A DNA stretch of 64,000 bases from Burkholderiales bacterium (GTDB taxonomy: Bacteria; Pseudomonadota; Gammaproteobacteria; Burkholderiales; Burkholderiaceae_C). The translations under genes were made by a program, and so were the position numbers. Position 1 is the first letter of the stretch, and each line of letters opens with the position of its first letter. The notes beneath the pieces are model-generated. The model was not told the origin of the DNA. It worked only from the letters and a program-made list of their open reading frames with translations, and did no database searches. The stretch covers positions 1 to 64,000 of the forward strand of contig JACPUE010000028.1 of assembly GCA_016192425.1 (NCBI GenBank), in the 5' to 3' direction. Positions 9,081-17,697 of this stretch are shown piece by piece.

Positions 9081-9502
9081 TCTTGGACTTCTCTTACGCC
9101 TTGACCCCATTTCTTGCCTGGCTCGTCGCTGGAATCTCCAAGTTCGTTATCAACAGCTTCAAGGCCAAAAAACTCGCATTCGGCCTGATTGGCTATGGAG
9201 GGCTCCCCAGCAACCACAGCACCATCGTCAGCAGCATGGCCGCACTCATTGCACTCAAGGATGGCATAGGAACACCCGCCTTCGGCGTTGCCGTCACCTT
9301 GGCCTTTGTCGTGATGCTTGACGCCAACAGCTTGCGCCAACAGGTCGGGAAGCACGCCACCGCCATCAACAAGCTGGCAGCCGATACGGCAGATCACCAA
9401 GTGCTGCGCGAACGCATGGGCCATACCCGATGGGAGATCGTGGCCGGCATCGCCGTAGGCATTGCTGTAGCTGCGATGGTCAACGCGACTATGGTCGGCT
9501 AA
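9077..9502 (+). CDS. Divergent PAP2 family phosphatase, probable 5'-phosphoribosyl-lipid phosphatase
   Basis: About 141 residues with three or four membrane segments and the family motifs GYGGLPSNHST and VVMLDANSLRQQVGKH, matching the divergent PAP2 (DUF212/YuiD) family. In the arabinan pathway a PAP2-type protein (Rv3807c next to UbiA Rv3806c in M. tuberculosis) is proposed to remove the 5'-phosphate from decaprenylphosphoryl-5-phosphoribose before DprE1/DprE2 act. The same pairing is seen here: the GTG start overlaps the preceding stop codon (GTGA). The start is supported by the overlap and by the absence of a better in-frame ATG. Confidence 0.75.
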   Translation: MILDFSYALTPFLAWLVAGISKFVINSFKAKKLAFGLIGYGGLPSNHSTIVSSMAALIALKDGIGTPAFGVAVTLAFVVMLDANSLRQQVGKHATAINKLAADTADHQVLRERMGHTRWEIVAGIAVGIAVAAMVNATMVG

Positions 9503-9511
9503 CACAGCACT

Positions 9512-9529
9512 TTCAAACAACTGTTTGAA
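9512..9529. promoter_or_regulatory. Candidate TetR operator (18-bp palindrome)
   Basis: TTCAAACA-AC-TGTTTGAA is perfectly symmetric apart from the two central bases. It ends 22 bases before the ATG of the TetR-family gene, the usual place for an autoregulatory operator of a TetR repressor that heads an efflux operon. Confidence 0.55.
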
Positions 9530-9551
9530 TTTAATGTTCTAATGCGGCCCC

Positions 9552-10268
9552 ATGGTCGCCCGTGAACCTACTCCACCATCCATACCCCGCAACGCACGCA
9601 GCGACGGCGAACCCACGCGCGAGCGGCTGTTGCTGGCGGCGCTGCGGCTGTTTTCACAGCAGGGCTATGCACGCACGTCGGTGCGTTCCATTGCCCAGGA
9701 AGCCGGTGCCAACGTGGCCGCCATTGCCTACCACTTTGGTGACAAGGCCGCCCTGTACACCGCCACGTTCTACGAGCCCCTGGGCAGCAGCCAGGAGCCC
9801 ATTGCCTACTTCAGCGAACCAGGTATCGGGCTGGAAACGGCACTGCAGCGCTACTTTGACAGCTACCTGGAGCCGCTGCGGCACGACGACCTGATGCGCC
9901 AGTCGCTGCGGCTGCACATGCGCGAGCTGCTGGACCCCACGCATGTGTGGCCCGAGCTGATCGAGCGCGAATGCCGCACCCCGCACATAGCCCTGCTGCG
10001 CCTGCTATGCCGACACCTGGGCGTGGCCCGGGCAGACGACGACATGCACCGCCTGACCTTTTCCATTGCAGGGCTGGTGATGCAGATGTGGACGCAGCAC
10101 GACGTGCTGCACGCCGTGGCGCCCCGGCTGACGCGGCCGCAGGCCATTTCCACCTGGGCGCAGCGACTGGCAGGCTATGCCCTGGCCATGGTGCACAGCG
10201 AAGCCGAGCGCCGCCGCGCCCAGCCCTCCCCCACCCTCCATTCCCGAAAGGCCCCTCCCCATGCCTGA
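9552..10268 (+). CDS. TetR/AcrR family regulator (DUF1956/CecR-like C-terminal domain)
   Basis: 238 residues. The N-terminal TetR helix-turn-helix is clear (RERLLLAALRLFSQQGYARTSVRSI, then AGANVAAIAYHFGDKAALY, about residues 25-72). The C-terminal ligand-binding half resembles the DUF1956/CecR group. It is the first gene of an efflux operon; its stop codon lies inside the start of the outer-membrane component gene (8-base overlap). It probably represses itself and the downstream tripartite pump through the palindrome upstream; the inducer cannot be read from sequence. Confidence 0.85.
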   Translation: MVAREPTPPSIPRNARSDGEPTRERLLLAALRLFSQQGYARTSVRSIAQEAGANVAAIAYHFGDKAALYTATFYEPLGSSQEPIAYFSEPGIGLETALQRYFDSYLEPLRHDDLMRQSLRLHMRELLDPTHVWPELIERECRTPHIALLRLLCRHLGVARADDDMHRLTFSIAGLVMQMWTQHDVLHAVAPRLTRPQAISTWAQRLAGYALAMVHSEAERRRAQPSPTLHSRKAPPHA

Positions 10269-11652
10269 CCCACGCTTTCGCCGCCTGTGGTGGGCTGCCT
10301 GCCTGCCCCTGGCGCTGGCCGCCTGCGCCACCCAGGTCCCAGCGCCGCAGGTGGACGCACCCACCCCTGCCGCCTGGCAAGCCCCGCTGCCGCACGAAGG
10401 ATCGGTGCAGGCCCTGGGCGACTGGTGGGCGCAGTGGGGCGACCCATTGCTGGTAGGGCTGATACGCGATGCGCAGACGCTGAGCCCGGACCTTGCGCAG
10501 GCGCAATCGCGCATCGTGCAGGCGCGTGCCGTGCTGACGGGCAGCCGCGCTGCGCTGGCGCCCTCGGTGGACGCGCAGGCCAGCGCCAGCCGGGGCGTGA
10601 GCGAATCGATCCGCGCCGTAGCCAGCACAGCCCAGGCGGGGCTGCAGGCACAGTGGGAAATCGACCTGTGGGGCGGCAACGCCGCCGCAGAACGTGCCGC
10701 CAGCGAGCGGCTTCAAGGCGCGCAGGCCCAGTGGCACGCCGCCCGCGTGAGCGTGGCGGCCGAGGTGGCATTGCAGTACAGCGGCCTGCGCACCTGCCTG
10801 CAGCAGCAGACCATTGCCGAGGACGATGAGCGCTCGCGCGCGCAGACGGCCCACCTGTCGCTGCAGAGCGAGCGCGCAGGCTTTACCGCCCCGGCCACGC
10901 ACGCGCTGGCCCAGGCCAGCGCCGCCGAAGCCGTGGTACGCAGCGCCCAGCAGCGCATGCAGTGCGCGCTGGAACTCAAGGCGCTGGTGGCGCTCACAGG
11001 CCGCGACGAAACCGCCCTGCGCCCCCTGCTGGCGCCTGCGCCACTGCAGCCACCGTCCGATGCGCTGCTGCACATTGCCGCGCTGCCCGCACAGGTGATT
11101 GCCCAGCGCCCCGACGTGTACGCCGCCGAGCGCGAGGTCGCTGCCGCCAGTGCCGACGTGGGCCAGGCGCAGGCACAGCGCTACCCGCGCCTGGCGCTCA
11201 GCGGCACCATAGGCGCGGCCCAGGTGCGCACGCAGGGGCTGCAGACCGACCTGAACACCTGGTCCATCGGCCCGCTGGCCCTGAGCCTGCCGCTGCTCGA
11301 CGGCGGCCGCCGCGCCGCCCAGGAAGACGCCGCCCGCGCCCGCTACGACGAAGCCGTGGCGTTGTACCGCGCCCGCGTGCGCCTGGCGGTCAGCGAGGTG
11401 GAGCAGGCCCTGGTGCGGCTGGACGCCAGCGTGGGCCGCACGGCCAGCGCCCAGGCCGCCGCCGAGGGCTACCGCACCGCCTTCCGCGCCACCGAGGCGC
11501 GCTGGCGCGCGGGCCTGGCCAGCCAGTTGGAGCTGGAAGACGCGCGCCGCACCGCCCTGGCGGCCGACCAGTCCCTGGCCCAGCTCGCGCACGAGCGCGC
11601 CAGCGCCTGGGTAGCCCTGTACCGCGCTGCAGGCGGTGGGTGGAGGGAATGA
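10261..11652 (+). CDS. Outer-membrane efflux lipoprotein (NodT/OprM family)
   Basis: 463-residue TolC-like outer-membrane channel of an RND pump. The N-terminus RRLWWAACLPLALAAC is a lipoprotein signal with lipobox LAAC, so Cys22 would be lipidated. Two repeats of the outer membrane efflux protein fold follow, with DWWAQWGDPLLVGLI early in the mature part and the second repeat starting near PDVYAAEREVAAASADVGQAQ. The ATG at 10261 gives a clean lipoprotein signal; an earlier in-frame ATG at 10177 lies within the tetR gene and would spoil it. Confidence 0.88.
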   Translation: MPDPRFRRLWWAACLPLALAACATQVPAPQVDAPTPAAWQAPLPHEGSVQALGDWWAQWGDPLLVGLIRDAQTLSPDLAQAQSRIVQARAVLTGSRAALAPSVDAQASASRGVSESIRAVASTAQAGLQAQWEIDLWGGNAAAERAASERLQGAQAQWHAARVSVAAEVALQYSGLRTCLQQQTIAEDDERSRAQTAHLSLQSERAGFTAPATHALAQASAAEAVVRSAQQRMQCALELKALVALTGRDETALRPLLAPAPLQPPSDALLHIAALPAQVIAQRPDVYAAEREVAAASADVGQAQAQRYPRLALSGTIGAAQVRTQGLQTDLNTWSIGPLALSLPLLDGGRRAAQEDAARARYDEAVALYRARVRLAVSEVEQALVRLDASVGRTASAQAAAEGYRTAFRATEARWRAGLASQLELEDARRTALAADQSLAQLAHERASAWVALYRAAGGGWRE

Positions 11653-11680
11653 AACACCCCCCTGTGGCGCTGCGCGCCTT

Positions 11681-11720
11681 CCCCCCGCTCTCGCATCGCA
11701 GTGCGATGCGGGCAGGGGGA
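11681..11720. repeat. GC-rich inverted repeat between pump genes
   Basis: A long hairpin with core GCATCGCA-G-TGCGATGC (11693-11709), flanked by C-runs on the left and G-runs on the right. It lies in the 202-base gap between the outer-membrane channel and the periplasmic adaptor genes. It resembles dispersed GC-rich hairpin repeats common in betaproteobacterial intergenic DNA. It could stabilise or attenuate the upstream part of the operon message. The rest of the gap shows no gene. Confidence 0.45.
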
Positions 11721-11854
11721 CGCTCCCAGCGCCCACACCTGGGAATGCTGGCGGCCCTTGCGCGGGAGCCCTGACCATCTACGCGCCAACTTCAAGCGGC
11801 AGGGGCTCAGTGACTTGCAGCGCCACGGAACATTCAAAGTACTTTTCAGGACAG

Positions 11855-13033
11855 ATGCCAATGCGAAACCTCTCTTTCTCCGCGCTCTCTCCCACCGCCA
11901 TCACCTTGGCCGCGGCCTGTATGCTGGCCACGGGCGGTGCGCTGCTGTTCTCCGGCGCCACGCACGCGCAAGACAGCACCAAGGCCCCGCGCCCTGCCCT
12001 GACCGTGCAGACCGAGCCCCCGCAACGCACCGCCATGGCCCAGCGCCTGGCGGCCAACGGCAATGTGGCCGCGTGGCAGGAGGCCAGCATCGGCACCGAG
12101 AGCAGCGGCCTGCGCCTGACCGAAGTGCGCGTGAACGTGGGTGACACCGTCAAGGCCGGGCAGGTGCTGGCCACCTTTGCCGCCGAGATGGTGCTGGCCG
12201 ATGTCGCCCAGGCGCGCGCCAGCCTGCTGGAAGCCAAGGCCCATGCGGCCGAGGCGGCGTCCAACGCCGAGCGCGCGCGCACCCTGCAGGCCAGCGGCGC
12301 GTTGAGCGCGCAGCAGATCGAGCAATACACCACCGCCGCCCAAGCCGCGCAGGCCCGGGTCGAGGCGGCCCAGGCCTTGCTGCAGGCGCAGCAGCTGCGC
12401 TTGCAGCACACCCAGGTGCGCGCACCTGACCACGGCGTCATCAGCGCCCGCAGCGCCACCGTGGGCGCCGTGGTGGGTGCAGGCACCGAGCTGTTCCGCA
12501 TGGTGCGCAAGGGGCGGCTGGAATGGCGCGCCGAAGTCACCGCCACCGAGCTGGGCCGCTTGCGTCCCGGCACGGCAGCCCAGGTCACGGCGGCCAGCGG
12601 CGCCAGCGTGCAGGGCCAGCTGCGCATGGTGGCCCCCACGGTGGACCCGCAAACGCGCAACGCCCTGGTCTATGTGGACCTGCCCGCGCACCCCGACCTG
12701 CGCGCGGGCATGTTTGCGCGCGGCGAATTCCTGCTCGGCCAGAGCGATGCGCTGACCGTGCCGCAGGAGGCGCTGGTGGTGCGCGAGGGCTTCACCTACC
12801 TGTTCGTGCTGGGCGCAGACCAGCGCGTGCAACGGCTCAAAGTACAGCCCGGACGGCGCGCGGGCGACCGGGTAGAGATTCTTTCGGGCCTGGACGCCGG
12901 TGCGCCGGTGGTGGTGCGCGGCGCGGGCTTCCTCAACGATGGGGACCTGGTGCGCGTGGCCTCGGGCACCGAGAAATCTGAAGAAAAACCGGCTGCAGCT
13001 CCCGCCAATCAAGCGCAACCAGCTATCAAATAA
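11855..13033 (+). CDS. RND efflux periplasmic adaptor subunit
   Basis: About 392-residue membrane-fusion protein. An N-terminal signal or anchor (LAAACMLATGGALLFSG, ending THAQ) is followed by the lipoyl-like half (VNVGDTVKAGQVLATF), an Ala-rich alpha hairpin (about 110-190), the second lipoyl half (VRAPDHGVISARSATVGAVVG) and a beta-barrel. The closest family layout is MdtA/MexE-type adaptors. The start is ATG 11855 or ATG 11861, close behind an AGG ribosome-binding site. The final codons, encoding NQAQPAIK, lie inside a copy of the dispersed ATAGCTG-type repeat in reverse orientation. The permease follows after 12 bases. Confidence 0.9.
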   Translation: MPMRNLSFSALSPTAITLAAACMLATGGALLFSGATHAQDSTKAPRPALTVQTEPPQRTAMAQRLAANGNVAAWQEASIGTESSGLRLTEVRVNVGDTVKAGQVLATFAAEMVLADVAQARASLLEAKAHAAEAASNAERARTLQASGALSAQQIEQYTTAAQAAQARVEAAQALLQAQQLRLQHTQVRAPDHGVISARSATVGAVVGAGTELFRMVRKGRLEWRAEVTATELGRLRPGTAAQVTAASGASVQGQLRMVAPTVDPQTRNALVYVDLPAHPDLRAGMFARGEFLLGQSDALTVPQEALVVREGFTYLFVLGADQRVQRLKVQPGRRAGDRVEILSGLDAGAPVVVRGAGFLNDGDLVRVASGTEKSEEKPAAAPANQAQPAIK

Positions 13034-13034
13034 G
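13007..13034 (-). repeat. Dispersed ATAGCTG-type repeat at the 3' end of the adaptor gene
   Basis: Reverse-complement reading gives TTTGATAGCTGGTTGCGCTTG, which follows the copy at 51304 (TTTTGATAGCTGCTAGCGCTT) closely. It supplies the last codons and stop codon of the efflux adaptor. Confidence 0.5.
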
Positions 13035-13045
13035 GAGCATTCAGC

Positions 13046-16000
13046 ATGAATGTATCCACCTGGTCGATCAAGAACCCCATCCCAGCGCTGATGCTGTTTG
13101 TGCTGCTGTGCTTCGGCGGCCTGCTGTCCTTCAATGCCATGAAGGTGCAGAACTTCCCCGACATCGACCTGCCTACCATTTCGGTCAGCGTGGCACTGCC
13201 CGGTGCTGCACCGGCGCAGCTCGAAAACGATGTGGCGCGCAAGATCGAGAACAGCATCGCTACGCTGCAGGGCCTCAAGCACATCTACACCAAGATCCAG
13301 GATGGCGGCGCCACGGTGACGGCCGAGTTCCGCCTGGAAAAGCCCACACAGGAGGCACTGGACGACGTGCGCTCGGCCGTGGCGCGCGTGCGCGGCGACC
13401 TGCCCGGCGACGTGCGCGACCCCATCGTCACCAAGATGGACCTGGCCGCGCAGCCCGTGCTGGCGTTCACCATCGCGTCCAGCCGCATGGACGACGAGGC
13501 GCTGTCCTGGTTCGTGGACAACGACGTGGCCAAGAAGCTGCTCACCGTGCGCGGCGTGGGCGCCGTCAACCGTGTGGGCGGCGTGGAGCGGCAGGTGCAT
13601 GTGGCGCTGGACCCGCTCAAGCTGCAGGCGCTGGGCACCACGGCGGCCGACATCTCGCGCCAGCTGCGCCAGGTGCAGCAGGAGAGCGCGGGCGGCCGCA
13701 CCGACCTGGGCGGCAGCGAGCAGCCCGTGCGCACCCTGGCCACGGTGCAGACGGCGCAGGAGCTTGCCGGCCTGTCGCTGGCATTGCCCGATGGGCGCAC
13801 GGTGCGCCTGGACCAGCTTGCCACGGTGAGCGATACCTTTGCCGAGCCGCGCGCCATGGCGCTGCTGGACGGCCAGCCCGTGGTGGGCTTCGAAGTGGCG
13901 CGCAGCAAGGGCGCGAGCGAGGTCGAGGTCGGCGCCGCCGTGCAGGCCGCACTGCGGGAACTGCGCGCCCAGCACCCTGGGCTCACGGTCACCGAGGCCT
14001 TCAACTTCGTCGCGCCGGTACAGGAGGAATACGACGGCTCCATGCACCTGCTCTACGAAGGCGCGCTGCTGGCCGTGCTGGTGGTGTGGCTGTTCCTGCG
14101 CGATGCGCGCGCCACCTTCGTCTCGGCGGTAGCGCTGCCGCTGTCGGTCATTCCGGCGTTCATCGGCATGTACCTGCTGGGCTTTTCCATCAACGTGATC
14201 ACGCTGCTGGCGCTGTCGCTGGTGGTGGGCATCCTGGTGGACGACGCCATCGTGGAGGTGGAGAACATCGTGCGCCACCTGCGCATGGGCAAGACACCCT
14301 ACCAGGCGGCCATGGAGGCGGCCGACGAAATCGGCCTGGCGGTGATCGCCACCACCTTCACGCTGATCGCGGTGTTCCTGCCCACGGCGTTCATGAGCGG
14401 CATTGCGGGCAAGTTCTTCAAGCAGTTCGGCTGGACGGCCTCGCTCGCGGTGTTCGCCAGCCTGGTGGTGGCGCGCCTGCTCACGCCCATGATGGCGGCT
14501 TACATCCTCAAGCCCCTTGTGGGCGCGCACCACGAGCCGCGCTGGATGGGCGTGTACCTGCGCTGGGCCGCCTGGTGCGTACGCCACCGCTGGGCCACGT
14601 TTGCGGCCACGCTGGCGTTCTTCATCGGCTCGCTGGCACTCATCCCGCTGCTGCCCACGGGCTTCATCCCGCCGGACGACAACTCGCAGACCCAGGTGTA
14701 CCTGGAGCTGCCGCCCGGCGCCACGCTGGCGCAGACGCGTGCGGTGGCAGAGGACGCACGCCAGCGCGTGATGGGCGTAGCGCATGTCAAGAGCGTGTAC
14801 ACCACCATCGGCGGCGGCTCGGCCGGGGCCGACCCGTTCATGGGCAGCGGCAACAGCGAGACACGCAAGGCCACGCTGACCATCCAATTGGCACCGCGTG
14901 GCGAGCGCCCGCGCAAGCAGGGCATCGAGCAAGGCCTGCGCGCCGCGCTGGAAAGCCTGCCCGGCGTGCGCTACAAGGTGGGCCTGGGCGGTTCGGGCGA
15001 GAAGTTCATTCTGGTGCTCACCGGCGACGACCCGCAGGCGCTCAACAGCGCCGCGCTGGCCGTGGAGAAAGACCTGCGCACCATCCCCGGCCTGGGCAGC
15101 ATTGCGTCCACCGCCAGCCTGGTGCGCACCGAGATTGCCGTGCGCCCCGACTTTGCGCGCGCCGCCGACCTGGGCGTGACCTCGCAAGCCATCGGCGAAA
15201 CGCTGCGCATTGCCACCCTGGGCGACTACGACGTGGCCCTGCCCAAGCTCAACCTGGCATCGCGCCAGGTGCCCATCGTGGTCAAGCTGCAGGACGGCGC
15301 GCGCCAGGATCTGTCCCTGCTCGGGCGCCTGGCCGTGCCAGGCAGCAAAGGCCCGGTGCTGCTGGGCCAGGTGGCGCAGCTCGAATTCAGCGGCGGCCCG
15401 GCCGTGGTGGACCGCTACGACCGCGCGCGCAACGTCAACCTCGAAATCGAGCTGTCGGGCCGCCCGCTGGGCGACGTGACGCAGGAGGTGCAGCAACTGC
15501 CCTCGCTGCAAAAGCTCCCGCCCGGCGTGCGCCAGATCACGGTGGGCGACGCCGAGGTGATGGGCGAGCTCTTTGCCAGCTTCGGCCTGGCCATGCTCAC
15601 GGGCGTGCTGTGCATCTACATCGTGCTGGTACTGCTGTTCAAGGACTTCCTGCACCCGGTCACCATCCTGGCGGCGCTACCGCTGTCGCTGGGCGGGGCC
15701 TTCGTCGGGCTCTTGATTGCGCAGAAGAGCTTCTCCATGCCCTCGCTCATCGGGCTGATCATGCTCATGGGCATTGCCACCAAGAACTCCATCCTGCTGG
15801 TGGAGTACGCCATCCTGGCGCGGCGCGAACACGGCCTCTCACGCTTCGATGCCCTGCTGGACGCCTGCCGCAAGCGCGCGCGCCCCATCATCATGACCAC
15901 GCTGGCCATGGGCGCGGGCATGCTGCCCATTGCCATCGGTCTTGGCGCAGCAGACCCCACCTTCCGCTCGCCCATGGCAGTGGCAGTGATTGGCGGGCTG

Positions 16001-16120
16001 ATCACCTCCACCTTCCTGAGCCTGCTGGTCATTCCGGCCGTGTTCACGGCAGTGGACGATCTGGGGCAGTGGTTTGGCCGCATGGCACGGAGGCTGCGGC
16101 GCGCTCCCCCTGCAAGTTGA
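13046..16120 (+). CDS. RND efflux permease (HAE1/AcrB superfamily)
   Basis: 1024-residue inner-membrane proton/drug antiporter. It begins with the usual MNVSTWSIKNPIPALML helix, followed by FPDIDLPTISV and the porter-domain repeats. The helix-4 motif VGILVDDAIVEVENIVRH (about 395-412) carries the proton-relay Asp pair, and GLIMLMGIATKNSILLVEYA near residue 910 mirrors it in the second half. The periplasmic loops are typical of the MexF/MdtB/AcrF-like branch. It ends the tetR-channel-adaptor-permease operon. Having the outer-membrane channel first, just after the regulator, suggests a self-contained tripartite pump. Substrates cannot be read from sequence. Confidence 0.93.
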   Translation: MNVSTWSIKNPIPALMLFVLLCFGGLLSFNAMKVQNFPDIDLPTISVSVALPGAAPAQLENDVARKIENSIATLQGLKHIYTKIQDGGATVTAEFRLEKPTQEALDDVRSAVARVRGDLPGDVRDPIVTKMDLAAQPVLAFTIASSRMDDEALSWFVDNDVAKKLLTVRGVGAVNRVGGVERQVHVALDPLKLQALGTTAADISRQLRQVQQESAGGRTDLGGSEQPVRTLATVQTAQELAGLSLALPDGRTVRLDQLATVSDTFAEPRAMALLDGQPVVGFEVARSKGASEVEVGAAVQAALRELRAQHPGLTVTEAFNFVAPVQEEYDGSMHLLYEGALLAVLVVWLFLRDARATFVSAVALPLSVIPAFIGMYLLGFSINVITLLALSLVVGILVDDAIVEVENIVRHLRMGKTPYQAAMEAADEIGLAVIATTFTLIAVFLPTAFMSGIAGKFFKQFGWTASLAVFASLVVARLLTPMMAAYILKPLVGAHHEPRWMGVYLRWAAWCVRHRWATFAATLAFFIGSLALIPLLPTGFIPPDDNSQTQVYLELPPGATLAQTRAVAEDARQRVMGVAHVKSVYTTIGGGSAGADPFMGSGNSETRKATLTIQLAPRGERPRKQGIEQGLRAALESLPGVRYKVGLGGSGEKFILVLTGDDPQALNSAALAVEKDLRTIPGLGSIASTASLVRTEIAVRPDFARAADLGVTSQAIGETLRIATLGDYDVALPKLNLASRQVPIVVKLQDGARQDLSLLGRLAVPGSKGPVLLGQVAQLEFSGGPAVVDRYDRARNVNLEIELSGRPLGDVTQEVQQLPSLQKLPPGVRQITVGDAEVMGELFASFGLAMLTGVLCIYIVLVLLFKDFLHPVTILAALPLSLGGAFVGLLIAQKSFSMPSLIGLIMLMGIATKNSILLVEYAILARREHGLSRFDALLDACRKRARPIIMTTLAMGAGMLPIAIGLGAADPTFRSPMAVAVIGGLITSTFLSLLVIPAVFTAVDDLGQWFGRMARRLRRAPPAS

Positions 16121-16218
16121 ACCTTGCGGTAGATCAGGTGTCCATGGAAATGGCGCCTGAAACCTGGGGTTTGCATGCTTTTGCCCCCGCAGGCAGCGCC
16201 CGATAATGCGGCCACACC

Positions 16219-17421
16219 ATGAACCTCGTACCGCTCAGCATCGAGTCCATCCACTTCGGCCAGCCGCTGCCTTTTGTGCTGCGTGGCGCCGATGGAACGC
16301 TGCTGGCGCAAAAGGGCTTCGTCATCCGCAACCGGGAGGATCTGAACACCCTGCTCGCACGCGGCGTGCAACTGTATGTGGATACCGACGAATCCGGCGA
16401 AAGCCACCGCGCCTACATGGCGGGCCTGCAGCGCATGCTGATCGCCGACACCAGCCTGGGCGAAATCGCCAGCATGAAGATCAGCGCCGCGGAGCCCACG
16501 GAGCGCAAGGCCCTGGAATCCGGCCCCGCTGACTGGCCCGCCCTCCAGGAGCGCGCCACGCAGTTGCTGCGCTTTCCCCAGACTGCCGACTTTGGCTCAC
16601 GCTTTCAGGCACTGCACGAGGAGCTGCTGCGCCACACCACCCAGACCCCTGATGCGACCGTGTTGGCACTGATCTACCTGTCGGCCCAGGAAACCTGGCT
16701 GTACAGCGCCACGCACGCCATGCTGGTGTCCTGCGTGTGCATGCTGACGGCGCGCGAGGTACTGGGCTGGCCCGAAGCCAAGGTGCTGACGCTGGGCCGC
16801 GCCGCGCTGAGCATGAACGTGGCCATGACCGAGCTGCAGGATCAACTGGTGCAGCAGGCACACCCCCTGACCGCAGCCCAGATCGCCGCCGTGGAGAACC
16901 ACGCCGCCCGCTCCGAACACCTGCTGCGCCACCTGGGGGTAGCCGACCCGGTGTGGCTGGAGGCCGTGCGCTGCCACCACCACCGCATGCCCGGCCCGCT
17001 GAACGAGAAGTCCGAAGCGCAGCAGATCGCACGCTTGATCCAGCGTGCCGACATTTTTGCGGCCCGCCTGGCACCCCGCGCTGCGCGCTGGCCCATGCCC
17101 GTAACCGCCGCCATGCACGCCAGCTACTACGACGAGGAACACCATGTGGACGCCGCAGGCGCGGCCATCGTCAAGGCGCTGGGCGTCTACCCGCCCGGCG
17201 CGTTTGTGCGCCTGGCCACGCAGGAGATCGCCGTCGTGCTCAAGCGCGGGCCCTCGGCCACCACGCCGCGTGTGGCGGTGGTGATGAACCGCTCGGGCAT
17301 GCCCACTGGCGAGCTGATCCCGCGCAACACGGCTCAGCCCTCATGCAAGATCACCGGCCCGGTGGCACACAAGGATGTACGCGTGCAGATTCCGGTCGCC
17401 CGGTTGGTAACGATGGTGTGA
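16219..17421 (+). CDS. Degenerate HD-GYP-like protein
   Basis: 400 residues. The N-terminal 100 residues (QKGFVIRNREDLNTLLARGVQLYVD) match the domain that often precedes HD-GYP phosphodiesterases in betaproteobacteria. The centre has the helical HD-GYP layout, but the signature residues are mostly gone: where HD is expected there is THAMLVS, HDxGK reads LSMNVAM, and the HHE-GYP stretch is CHHHRMPGPLNEKSEAQ. Isolated remnants remain (AHPLTAAQ, NHAARSEHLL). The protein is therefore probably not an active cyclic-di-GMP phosphodiesterase and may act as a binding or sensing protein. It is a single gene, followed by a 380-base gap with a candidate small RNA. Confidence 0.65.
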   Translation: MNLVPLSIESIHFGQPLPFVLRGADGTLLAQKGFVIRNREDLNTLLARGVQLYVDTDESGESHRAYMAGLQRMLIADTSLGEIASMKISAAEPTERKALESGPADWPALQERATQLLRFPQTADFGSRFQALHEELLRHTTQTPDATVLALIYLSAQETWLYSATHAMLVSCVCMLTAREVLGWPEAKVLTLGRAALSMNVAMTELQDQLVQQAHPLTAAQIAAVENHAARSEHLLRHLGVADPVWLEAVRCHHHRMPGPLNEKSEAQQIARLIQRADIFAARLAPRAARWPMPVTAAMHASYYDEEHHVDAAGAAIVKALGVYPPGAFVRLATQEIAVVLKRGPSATTPRVAVVMNRSGMPTGELIPRNTAQPSCKITGPVAHKDVRVQIPVARLVTMV

Positions 17422-17597
17422 CGGCAGCAAGCCCTGCGATATCGACAATCGACGGCTGCGGACCCAGGCCAAACGCCTGCAGGAACAGAGCCCCGGCAGG
17501 CGAAGCACCTGAACTGACACGCGCTTTGCAAAAATTTGCACAATAGGGCCTGGAACTTTGAGAGTCCGGCCTCACTCTACAGAGCACAAGTTTTGGT

Positions 17598-17697
17598 GTT
17601 GCGAAGCCTTTCGCGCCTGCGGGCAGCGACTGAAACCCTGGAGCGCTTCTCCTCCCTCCCTCTCTTCTTCGTTTCGGGACGCTTCGCAACCTTTTTT
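17598..17697 (+). ncRNA. Candidate small RNA with long stem, CCUCC-rich loop and terminator-like end
   Basis: In the 382-base gap between the HD-GYP-like gene and the GST gene, GTTGCGAAGC (17598-17607) pairs perfectly with GCTTCGCAAC (17681-17690) and is followed at once by TTTTTT (17692-17697). Inside, CTGAAAC (17630-17636) can pair with GTTTCGG (17671-17677). The loop holds a pyrimidine tract with CCTCCCTCCC (17651-17660), which is anti-Shine-Dalgarno-like. The 5' end may lie further upstream. It could also be only a long terminator for the preceding gene. No convincing small ORF or strong promoter is seen in the rest of the gap. Confidence 0.4.

Noticed and set aside
11846-15655. Open frame of 1269 codons on the minus strand across the efflux operon
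   Set aside because: It is antisense to the adaptor and permease genes, has low-complexity Ala/Gly/His/Arg-rich translation with no recognisable domain, and is explained by the high GC at third codon positions.
13108-16206. Open frame of 1032 codons on the plus strand within the RND permease
   Set aside because: It is in another frame of a clear AcrB-family gene and translates to Arg/Ala/Gly-rich sequence without any membrane pattern.
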